7,880 nucleotides of DNA from Rhodovulum sulfidophilum. Lineage in GTDB: Bacteria > Pseudomonadota > Alphaproteobacteria > Rhodobacterales > Rhodobacteraceae. The notes beneath the pieces were generated by a model. It did no database searches. It was not told where the DNA came from and saw only the letters and a program-made list of their open reading frames with translations. Where the stretch lies: assembly GCA_003241785.1 (NCBI GenBank), contig QFPW01000050.1:1-7880 (forward strand), written 5' to 3'. The first letter of the stretch is position 1. Each line of letters starts with the position of its first letter. The translations under genes were made by a program, and so were the position numbers. Below, piece by piece: positions 1-5,071 of this stretch.

Positions 1-224
1 GTGAGCAGGAACCCCTGGCGGAGACTGAGATCGGACCGCCAGCCGCCGGCGCAGGCCAGCCCGATGGTCACGCCGAGGCAGACCGTGACGATCAGCACGC
101 CCATGAAGGTCCGCGCGTTAGGATCGCCGTCGATCAGGTCGATGATCGCGGGCACGGCCATGAGCCCGCCGAACAGGGCGACGAGCCAACCGACTACGTA
201 TCCTACCGGCCGAAGGTCTAGCAT
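1..224 (-). CDS. trkH: TrkH-family K+ uptake protein, N-terminal fragment (runs off the left edge)
   Basis: The ATG at 224-222 opens a frame that reads to the window edge without a stop, giving about 74 residues. The protein starts MLDLRPVGYVVGWLVALFGG and reaches a GGWRSDLSLRQGFLLT segment near residues 58-74. A leader DLRPV-(hydrophobic helix)-PA, a second hydrophobic helix, then a basic/polar turn and LSLRQ.FLLT is characteristic of the start of TrkH/KtrB-type subunits. Members form the membrane channel of Trk K+ uptake and work with the cytoplasmic NAD-binding subunit TrkA. Two hydrophobic segments are visible, at about residues 8-29 and 39-58. No strong ribosome-binding site precedes the ATG, so an upstream in-frame start is not excluded. 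The gene is divergent from nhaA. The selectivity-filter loops lie outside the window, so Trk versus Ktr type cannot be settled. Confidence 0.8.
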   Translation of the reverse strand, partial: MLDLRPVGYVVGWLVALFGGLMAVPAIIDLIDGDPNARTFMGVLIVTVCLGVTIGLACAGGWRSDLSLRQGFLL

Positions 225-459
225 GCGCCATGGATCGGCTGGGCCGCGAGCGGCGTCAAGCGCGGTCCGAGGAAACCTTCGCGGCAAGAGTGGGCCTCAA
301 CTCGGGGCCAGGGTCGCGGCCATTCGCCGCGGTCGCGCGGGGTTGAGTCCGGGCCCAGCATGGCTAGCTTCAAGGCCACAGGCGTGTGCTGCGTGCGCCC
401 AGGGTCCGGCCCTGACTACGGAGACTGGTGACAACCATCTTCGAGAGGGAGCCGCGCGC
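225..459. promoter_or_regulatory. Divergent trkH/nhaA intergenic region with structured nhaA leader
   Basis: No gene is supported in these 235 bp, which must hold the promoters of the divergent trkH and nhaA genes. On the plus strand several hairpins can be drawn. CGCGGC (315-320) pairs with GCCGCG (326-331) around a CATTC loop. CTCAAC (296-301) can pair with GTTGAG (342-347), enclosing that hairpin. CAGGG (400-404) pairs with CCCTG (410-414) around a 5-base loop. TGGT/ACCA flanks GACA just before the ribosome-binding site. No convincing -35/-10 pair was seen. Structured leaders before nhaA are known in proteobacteria (the nhaA-I and nhaA-II RNA motifs, reported as Li+ riboswitches). I could not match the consensus from memory, so this is only a candidate. 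Confidence 0.35.
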
Positions 460-462
460 TTG
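445..462 (+). promoter_or_regulatory. Ribosome-binding site deciding a TTG start for nhaA
   Basis: GAGGGAG at 445-451 is followed after 8 bases by TTG at 460-462. No in-frame ATG lies close to the first transmembrane helix. The reading frame is open far upstream, but that stretch has low-complexity, Arg/Ala/Pro-rich composition and overlaps trkH on the other strand. The TTG start also makes the protein length and catalytic residue numbers agree with the NhaA family. Confidence 0.65.
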
Positions 463-1659
463 TCCCATACCCAACCCGCCCGCCGTGTCGGGAACGCCAC
501 GTTCCGCCGTCTCGTCGACAGCGAGGCCACCGGCGGCCTGCTCCTGATGGCGGTCGCGGCGCTCGCGATCCTCGTCGCGAACTCGCCCGCCGCGCCCGGC
601 TATTTCGCCGCGCTGCACGCCTATCTCGGGCCGCTCAGCCTCCAGCACTGGATCAACGACGGGCTGATGGCGACCTTCTTCCTGCTCGTCGGGCTCGAGA
701 TCAAGCGCGAGATGCTCGACGGCCAGCTTTCCACCTGGCCGCGCCGCGTCCTGCCAGGCGTGGCGGCGCTCGGCGGCATGATGGTGCCGGCGCTGATCTA
801 CGTCTGGTTCAATCTCGGCGACGCCGCCGCCCTGCGCGGCTGGGCGATCCCCTCGGCCACCGACATCGCCTTCGCCCTCGCGGTGCTGACGCTCGCGGGA
901 CCGCGGGTGCCGGCGTCGCTCAAGGTCTTCCTCGCCGCCGTCGCGATCATCGACGATCTCGGCGCCGTCCTCGTCATCGCGCTCTTCTATACCGCCGACC
1001 TGTCCCTGCCGGATCTCGCGGCGGCCGCCGGCGTGCTCGGCGTGCTCGCCGTTCTCAACCGGCGCGGGGTCATGACGCTCACGCCCTATCTGCTGCTCGG
1101 GGCGCTGCTCTGGGTGCTGCTGCTGCGCTCCGGGGTCCATGCGACGCTCGCGGGCGTGCTGCTCGCGATGACGATCCCGATCACCGTCACCCCGGGCCGC
1201 CCGGAGGCCTCGCCCGCCGAGTCGCCCCTCCACAGGCTCGAGCACAGGCTGCAGCGGCCGGTCGCCTTCCTCGTCGTCCCGGTCTTCGGCTTCGCCAACG
1301 CCGGCGTCTCCTTCGCGGGCGTGACCCCCGCGACACTCGTCGAGCCGGTGACCCTCGGCGTCGCCGCCGGACTGCTCCTCGGCAAGCTCGTCGGCGTCTT
1401 CGGCGCGGTGTTCCTGCTGGTGCGGACCGGGCTCGCGGATCTGCCGGCGGCGGCGAGCTGGGCGCAGGTGCTCGGGGTGGCCCTGCTCTGCGGCATCGGC
1501 TTCACCATGAGCCTCTTCATCGGCGGGCTCGCCTTCGAGGACCAGACCACGCAGGACCGGGTGAAGCTCGGCATCCTGCTCGGCTCGGTGGTCGCGGGCA
1601 CGTGCGGATGGCTGCTGCTCCGCTTCGCCCGGCGCGAGGCGCGGCGCGTAACCGCCTGA
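460..1659 (+). CDS. nhaA: NhaA-type Na+/H+ antiporter
   Basis: This inner-membrane antiporter exports Na+ (or Li+) in exchange for protons, controlling cytoplasmic pH and salt tolerance. Read from the TTG at 460 the protein has 399 residues, near the usual 380-400. It begins with a short polar segment and a LVDSEATGGLLL entry into helix 1, then runs as about 12 hydrophobic helices. The family signatures are intact. ATDIAFALA carries Asp135 and AIIDDLGAV carries Asp165 and Asp166, two residues offset from Asp133/163/164 of the E. coli protein. Lys309 in LLLGKLVG corresponds to the helix-10 lysine (E. coli Lys300). GFANAGV and GIGFTMSLFI are also present. The stop lies 20 bp from the convergent ptsN stop. 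The open frame upstream of 460 is not taken as coding. NhaA identity is secure; the exact start is less so. Confidence 0.95.
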   Translation: MSHTQPARRVGNATFRRLVDSEATGGLLLMAVAALAILVANSPAAPGYFAALHAYLGPLSLQHWINDGLMATFFLLVGLEIKREMLDGQLSTWPRRVLPGVAALGGMMVPALIYVWFNLGDAAALRGWAIPSATDIAFALAVLTLAGPRVPASLKVFLAAVAIIDDLGAVLVIALFYTADLSLPDLAAAAGVLGVLAVLNRRGVMTLTPYLLLGALLWVLLLRSGVHATLAGVLLAMTIPITVTPGRPEASPAESPLHRLEHRLQRPVAFLVVPVFGFANAGVSFAGVTPATLVEPVTLGVAAGLLLGKLVGVFGAVFLLVRTGLADLPAAASWAQVLGVALLCGIGFTMSLFIGGLAFEDQTTQDRVKLGILLGSVVAGTCGWLLLRFARREARRVTA

Positions 1660-1689
1660 GGCGCGTGGCGCCGCCGGGTTCACGCGCCT
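1659..1689. terminator. Candidate bidirectional terminator hairpin between convergent nhaA and ptsN
   Basis: AGGCGCGTG (1659-1667) and CACGCGCCT (1681-1689) form a perfect 9-bp inverted repeat around a 13-base GC-rich loop. It starts on the last base of the nhaA stop codon and covers the ptsN stop codon. Neither side has a run of Ts, so it does not fit a classical intrinsic terminator. Its position between two convergent stops makes a transcript-end or 3'-protection role plausible. Confidence 0.45.
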
Positions 1690-2132
1690 GTTCCGGTCAG
1701 CGTCGCGTGAATCCGATCCGCGCAGGTCTCCCGCCTGAGCGCCCGCGCCTGTCCCGGAGCGGCGAAGCGACGCGCGTAGCAGGAGAGTTGCCTCAGCGCC
1801 GCGCGGTTTTCCTCCGGAGGGAACAGAAGGCCGACCGCGATGTCCACTGGCGCGTGATCGGCGGCCCCGAACATGATCGGCGCCGCCAGCCGCAGGAAGA
1901 CGGCGTGGCAGCCATCGGTCTCCGCCACGGCGGCGTGCGGAAGTGCGATGCCGCCACGGATCGCGGTCTCGCCGAGGGCTTCGCGCCTGAGCAGAGCCTC
2001 GAGGACCGAGCCGGGGCAGAGCCCGGGCTTGGCGGCGAGGCGATCCGCGATCAGTTCGAACAGCTCCTCCTTGGAGCGACATGGAACGTCGAGCAGGATC
2101 TGGGTGGGCTGGAGGCTATCGGCGCGGTTCAT
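1680..2132 (-). CDS. ptsN: PtsN-like PTS IIA (EIIA-Ntr) regulatory protein
   Basis: This is a cytoplasmic EIIA-domain protein of the nitrogen-related phosphotransferase chain (PtsP to NPr to EIIA-Ntr), which regulates other proteins instead of transporting sugar. From the ATG at 2132-2130 it has 150 residues, the usual length. It opens MNRADSLQPTQILLDVPC and carries LLRREALGETAI and the active-site motif GGIALPHAAV, with phospho-acceptor His66. FGAADHAPVDIAVGLLFPPE follows, as in PtsN. Known family members bind TrkA and the KdpD sensor, which fits a locus with trkH, kup and kdpDE. The gene is not next to rpoN or hpf, where alphaproteobacterial ptsN usually sits, so it may be a second copy. 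The frame stays open 57 codons upstream, but the family N-terminus matches the chosen ATG, although its ribosome-binding site is weak. The gene may be co-transcribed from the glycosyltransferase-like gene 115 bp upstream or use its own promoter. Confidence 0.88.
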   Translation of the reverse strand: MNRADSLQPTQILLDVPCRSKEELFELIADRLAAKPGLCPGSVLEALLRREALGETAIRGGIALPHAAVAETDGCHAVFLRLAAPIMFGAADHAPVDIAVGLLFPPEENRAALRQLSCYARRFAAPGQARALRRETCADRIHATLTGTGA

Positions 2133-2166
2133 GCGTAGGTCTCGGATCCGTCCTGGTGATGCCAGC

Positions 2167-2191
2167 CCGGCATAGGCCGGACCGGCATAGG
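2167..2191. repeat. Two direct copies of CCGGCATAGG spaced 15 bp upstream of ptsN
   Basis: CCGGCATAGG occurs at 2167-2176 and again at 2182-2191, separated by CCGGA, in the 115-bp gap between the glycosyltransferase-like gene and ptsN. On the ptsN strand the units read CCTATGCCGG and lie about 35-60 bases before the start codon, where a promoter or operator would be expected. The second copy overlaps the 21-bp motif shared with the dapA-like gene. Confidence 0.5.
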
Positions 2192-2204
2192 AATTCGATA
2201 TGGA
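2184..2204 (-). promoter_or_regulatory. Upstream motif of ptsN, shared with the dapA-like gene
   Basis: Read on the plus strand this is GGCATAGG, two variable bases, TTCGA, one variable base, ATGGA. A copy with 18 of 21 identical bases lies at 4766-4786. Both lie on the same strand relative to their gene, 51 and 47 bases before the ATG. They are AT-richer than the surrounding DNA. A promoter element or regulator site is the simplest reading. No standard sigma factor consensus was recognised. Confidence 0.45.
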
Positions 2205-2247
2205 AACCGGCGTGAAGATATAGGCGTCCCGCCAGTCTCTCAGTTCG

Positions 2248-3731
2248 CTAGGCGGCCGCCGCTCGCGCGGGACCGGCCGCTGGCCTGACTCGCCCGGCGC
2301 CATCCTGCCGGCGCGGGACAGCGCCGCAGGGCTTGATCCGGCGGACCGGCAGGGCGTGGCAGCTCTTGCGGAAGTAGACGATCTCGAGAAGCGTCGGCCA
2401 GATCTCGAGCGACGACCGGATCAGGCGGATCTCGTCCTCCACCAGGCGGCTCACGTTCTGCTGGAAGAAATCCGGTTCGAAATCGTAGAAAGTCCGCTCG
2501 AGCGTCGTGGCGAAATGCGCCAGCGCGCGGCGCCGCTCGTCGGTCTCCGCCTTGCCAGCCGCCACCTGGATCTTCGCGTGCAGATGGCGGGCGCCCTCGA
2601 GCATCACGGCGCTGTCCTCGAGACTGACCGCGCCGTCGTAGTCGAAGCACAGCGTCACGTCCTCGATCTTGCGCAGGCTGGTGCGGATCTTGTGCTTGAG
2701 CAGCGAGCAGATCGATTCATTGAGCAGCTCCGCCGCCAGCGGCGCGCGCATGTAGTTGTTCTTGATATGGGTCTGCGCCGAATCGACGTGGGCGGCCGTG
2801 TAGCCGGGCTGTTGGATCCAGAGCCGGAAGATGTAGTCCTCGAACCGCAGCCGGGTCGGGAAGAATGGCGGCAGGCCGGTGGTGTTGTCGTAACCCGCCA
2901 CGCCGCAGTCCGCCAGTTCAGGTTGGTAAGGCAGGGGCGGAAGTTCACCAGCACGTAATGGTCGTTGAGGAGCTCGGCGTCCTCCCGGCCGTGGTCCTCG
3001 AGGAAGAGCTCGATGTAATCGGCCGCGTCGATGTCGTTGGTGCCCGTTCGGAAGGTCTGGGCCATCTTCACGACGGCGTTCTTCGAGACCTTGCCCTCCT
3101 GGAGGAACAGCGCGTTCTCGCGCGCGAGGCCGAGCGAGGTATTGCTCTCGAGATCCATCGCCGTGTCGTTGAGCAGTTCACCCCGCTCGTAATTGGGGGG
3201 CGCGTCGGCGACCGCCTTGCCCAGCACGTCGCGGAAGGATTGCAGCACGTCGTAGGAGTTGCGCGTATGTCCGTTGGCGCCGCGAGGGATGAGCTTGCCG
3301 CGGCTGATCTCGCTCTCGCCGAGGCTCTCCGGGCTGTCCTCGATCAGCGCGTAGGGGCGCATATCGTCGTCGGCGCTGACCATGTGCTCGCCGAGCGTGT
3401 ACATGAGCGTGAAGTTGCGATTGCCGCCATAGCTCGGGCGGAAGAGATTCCGCACCAGGAGGTCGAGTTTGCGGTCGCGCAGGCGCTTGCAGATGTAGGA
3501 GATGAACTCCTCCTTCTCCGCCGGCCCTACGTAGAAGAGATCGTTGTGGGTCTTAGCGTCTTCGAGCGCGGCGAAATACTTGTCGTGGCTGGCTTTCGAG
3601 GAGTCGTCGAAGACGAGGATCGGGGCCGTCTGACCCGATCGCCGGAAGTTCTCGTCATAGGCTTCGACCGTCTCGCCGACGTCGCGCAGGCGATAGGTCG
3701 GGATCACGAATTGCAACGGCTTGTCCGTCAT
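2248..3731 (-). CDS. GT-A fold glycosyltransferase-like protein, apparent -1 frameshift near 2910
   Basis: From the ATG at 3731-3729 the frame encodes FVIPTYR (residues 8-14), VFDDSS (40-45), PSYGGNRNFTLMYTLGE (99-115) and SADDDMRP (119-126). This order (Rossmann start, nucleotide-binding Asp, ARN-like segment, DxD-type metal/donor motif) is that of family-2-like GT-A glycosyltransferases. After codon 274 (CGG at 2912-2910) this frame degenerates. Shifting back one base at 2910 restores a coherent protein: GYDNTTGLPPFFPTRLRFED has a family-typical Glu-Asp pair (298-299), and an alpha-helical C-terminal half follows to TAG at 2250-2248. The repaired protein is about 494 residues. No signal peptide or membrane helix is seen, so it is probably cytoplasmic. 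Donor and acceptor are unknown. The start lies 28 bp after the repaired stop of the dapA-like gene, behind a weak AGAGAAG ribosome-binding site, so the two are likely an operon. The last ~25 residues (Arg/Ala/Pro-rich) could be off-frame. The gene may be a true pseudogene or contain a sequencing error. Confidence 0.65.
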
Positions 3732-3759
3732 GAGTATGGGCTTCTCTGCTTGGTGGAGT

Positions 3760-4718
3760 TCAGGCGGCCTGACCGAGCGCGCGCAGCGCGCGGAGCTCGG
3801 TCCGATGCGCGGCCGGGTAGCTGCGTCGACCGGGGAAAGTGGCGCGCGGACGTCCTCGGTCATCGGCAACCGTGTCGCCAGCGCGGCCTTCAGCGCAGCG
3901 ACCCGGCCGGGCCCGGCGGTAGCTTCGCACAGGCCACGCAGGCGGAGGAAGTGGTCCCAGGCTTCGTCCTCCCGACCGTCCCGAAAGAGGTTCATGACCT
4001 GAGCCAGATGGCCTGGAACCAGGTTGGCGAGACCGAGGACGCCGCCATGGCCGCCGAGCTGGAGGGTGACGAAGAGCCAGTTCTCGTCGCAGCACAGGAG
4101 GGCCGGGCCGCGACCATGCGCGACGGTCGGCAGGCGCTCCAGTGCCTTGCCGTCGAGCATCAGGGCGGGGAAGCGGCCCGCCGCGTGGAGCCGCTCCACG
4201 AGGCGCGGTGTCAAAGCGGGACTCCTTCCGCGGCCACGATCCCAGGGCACGACCGGGACGCCGGCCGCGTCGGCGAGCGACATCAGGTGGTCGTATGTCG
4301 CCGCCTCGTCCAGGCCAGACGAGATCGGCGCGACGAAACCCGAAACGGGCGGATGGAACTGACCGATTTCGCGGGCCGCGCTCGCGGCGTCGATGTCACG
4401 CACGCAGACCAGGACGGGCAACGCGTCTTCGGTCGTTTCGCAAAGCGCGGCTGCGATGCGCAACCTTTCGCGGAGCGAAAGAGCGTCGATCTCACCCACC
4501 GGCCCGCCCGCGATGATGCCGGCGAGACCGCGGCCGGTGAGCCTCCGCGCGAGAATGGTGAGCGCGGCGATGTCGACCCGACCGTCGCGGAACGGGGTGA
4601 CCAGCGGAGCCCAGATCCCGGAGAAGTCGGGGCTTTCGGGGCAGGCGAAATCGCGGGCGACCACCCGCGCGGCGACGTCGGCGCGAGGCGCGAGACGTTC
4701 GGTATTCGGCCTCCACAT
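3760..4718 (-). CDS. DapA-family (DHDPS/NAL) protein lacking catalytic residues, apparent -1 frameshift near 3813
   Basis: The ATG at 4718-4716 follows GAAGG with good spacing. FSGIWAPLVTPFRDGRVDIAA (residues 32-52), GLAGIIAGGPVGEIDALS (64-81) and QLGGHGGVLGLANLVPG (220-236) follow the (beta/alpha)8 fold of dihydrodipicolinate synthase and N-acetylneuraminate lyase. These use a Schiff-base lysine on pyruvate. Here GTTGE is GPVGE, the PYY segment is PIS (131-133), the catalytic Tyr is Trp159 and the lysine position is Met187 in an ungapped comparison with E. coli DapA. Normal DHDPS activity is therefore unlikely. At T301-R302 (near 3813) the frame leaves the family pattern. Stepping back one base gives a normal end, AAHRTELRALRALGQAA, with TGA at 3762-3760, making about 319 residues. 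Without the shift the frame runs on into the downstream glycosyltransferase. The role is unknown; binding or regulation is conceivable. Confidence 0.72.
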
Positions 4719-4753
4719 GATTGGACCTTCACGTTGTGGATGGTGGAGCCGAA

Positions 4754-4773
4754 CCTATGGACATCGGCATAGG
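4754..4773. repeat. Inverted repeat CCTATG-N8-CATAGG upstream of the dapA-like gene
   Basis: CCTATG (4754-4759) and CATAGG (4768-4773) are perfect 6-base inverted arms separated by 8 bases, 36-55 bases before the dapA-like ATG. The right arm is part of the 21-bp motif shared with ptsN. CATAGG also occurs at 4812-4817 and twice upstream of ptsN. It could be an operator for a dimeric regulator; short arms make chance possible. Confidence 0.35.
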
Positions 4774-4786
4774 CGTTCGAGATGGA
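4766..4786 (-). promoter_or_regulatory. Upstream motif of the dapA-like gene, shared with ptsN
   Basis: GGCATAGG-NN-TTCGA-N-ATGGA on the plus strand matches 2184-2204 at 18 of 21 positions. It lies 47 bases before the dapA-like ATG, against 51 before ptsN, in the same orientation. Translated on the minus strand both copies read S-I-S-N-(S/A)-Y-A, and similarity continues weakly upstream (Tyr-x-Phe). A remnant of a duplicated coding segment is therefore an alternative to a promoter or operator. Confidence 0.45.
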
Positions 4787-4998
4787 CCGCGAGACGAATT
4801 CATAGTCGCGACATAGGAGAATCTCCGCGAGACGCGCCCGCCGGATGACTCCGCCGAAACCCGCGCCGTGTCCGTCAACCGGGGCCAGGCGCCGGGTATG
4901 CGCCCGGCGGGCGGTCGTGGCGGATGCTCATCTTCCAGGCGGCGCGGCCCCGAGCGAACGCCGAGACCGGACGGTGGGCCGGACTACGCGGGCGGCGG

Positions 4999-5018
4999 AG
5001 CGATTTGTCCGGATCGCT
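4999..5018. repeat. Inverted repeat AGCGAT-N8-ATCGCT upstream of kup
   Basis: The two arms, 4999-5004 and 5013-5018, are perfect 6-base inverted complements around an 8-base spacer, ending 53 bases before the kup ATG and just before a TATATG (5035-5040) that could be a -10 box. The place suits an operator controlling kup. No regulator consensus was recognised. Confidence 0.35.
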
Positions 5019-5071
5019 TTATTGCGCCGCGGCATATATGGCTGCGGACAGGCGACTCGTTCGGAGACCCC

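Larger units (their letters stand above)
4719..5071. promoter_or_regulatory. Divergent dapA-like/kup intergenic region (353 bp)
   Basis: No gene is supported here. The stretch must hold the promoters for the dapA-like operon (minus) and for kup (plus). Visible elements are a GAAGG ribosome-binding site at about 4727-4731 (minus), the 21-bp motif shared with ptsN (4766-4786), an inverted repeat CCTATG-N8-CATAGG (4754-4773), a small palindrome GGAGA-A-TCTCC (4816-4826), and AGCGAT-N8-ATCGCT (4999-5018). An AT-rich TATATG at 5035-5040 could be the kup -10 box, but no good -35 sits at the right distance. The kup frame is open upstream to 4868, with Arg/Gly/Pro-rich composition that does not look coding. 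Confidence 0.5.

Noticed and set aside
1..459. Upstream in-frame extension of nhaA to position 1
   Set aside because: It overlaps trkH on the other strand, has Arg/Ala/Pro-rich shadow composition, and would add 153 residues not found in NhaA. The TTG at 460 with its ribosome-binding site fits better.
370..2082. Long minus-strand open frame opposite nhaA
   Set aside because: It is rich in Arg, Glu, Gln, His and Asp with no domain, a typical antisense shadow of a GC-rich membrane-protein gene.
2195..2225. EcfG-like promoter (GGAA...CGT) on the plus strand
   Set aside because: The match is partial and it would drive transcription into the 3' ends of minus-strand genes with no plus-strand gene downstream until kup.
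2133..2303. N-terminal extension of PtsN by 57 residues
   Set aside because: The frame is open, but the family starts at the ATG at 2132. The extension covers the promoter-like repeats and the end of the upstream gene.
2900..2918. Programmed -1 ribosomal frameshifting at the glycosyltransferase shift site
   Set aside because: No slippery heptamer is present and re-pairing of the P-site codon would be poor. The same missing-G pattern in the neighbouring gene favours error or mutation.
2655..4718. A natural 687-residue DapA-glycosyltransferase fusion protein
   Set aside because: The linker and the last ~80 residues look like off-frame translation, while neighbouring frames give a normal DapA-type end and a coherent glycosyltransferase C-terminus. 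One-base losses explain both.
2865..4772. Long plus-strand open frame opposite the dapA-like and glycosyltransferase genes
   Set aside because: Its composition is that of an antisense shadow, with no recognisable motif and no ribosome-binding site noted. The minus-strand frames carry family signatures.
4868..5071. Upstream start for kup at 4868
   Set aside because: The extra 68 residues are Arg/Gly/Pro-rich without family support, while the ATG at 5072 has a ribosome-binding site and gives the normal Kup N-terminus.
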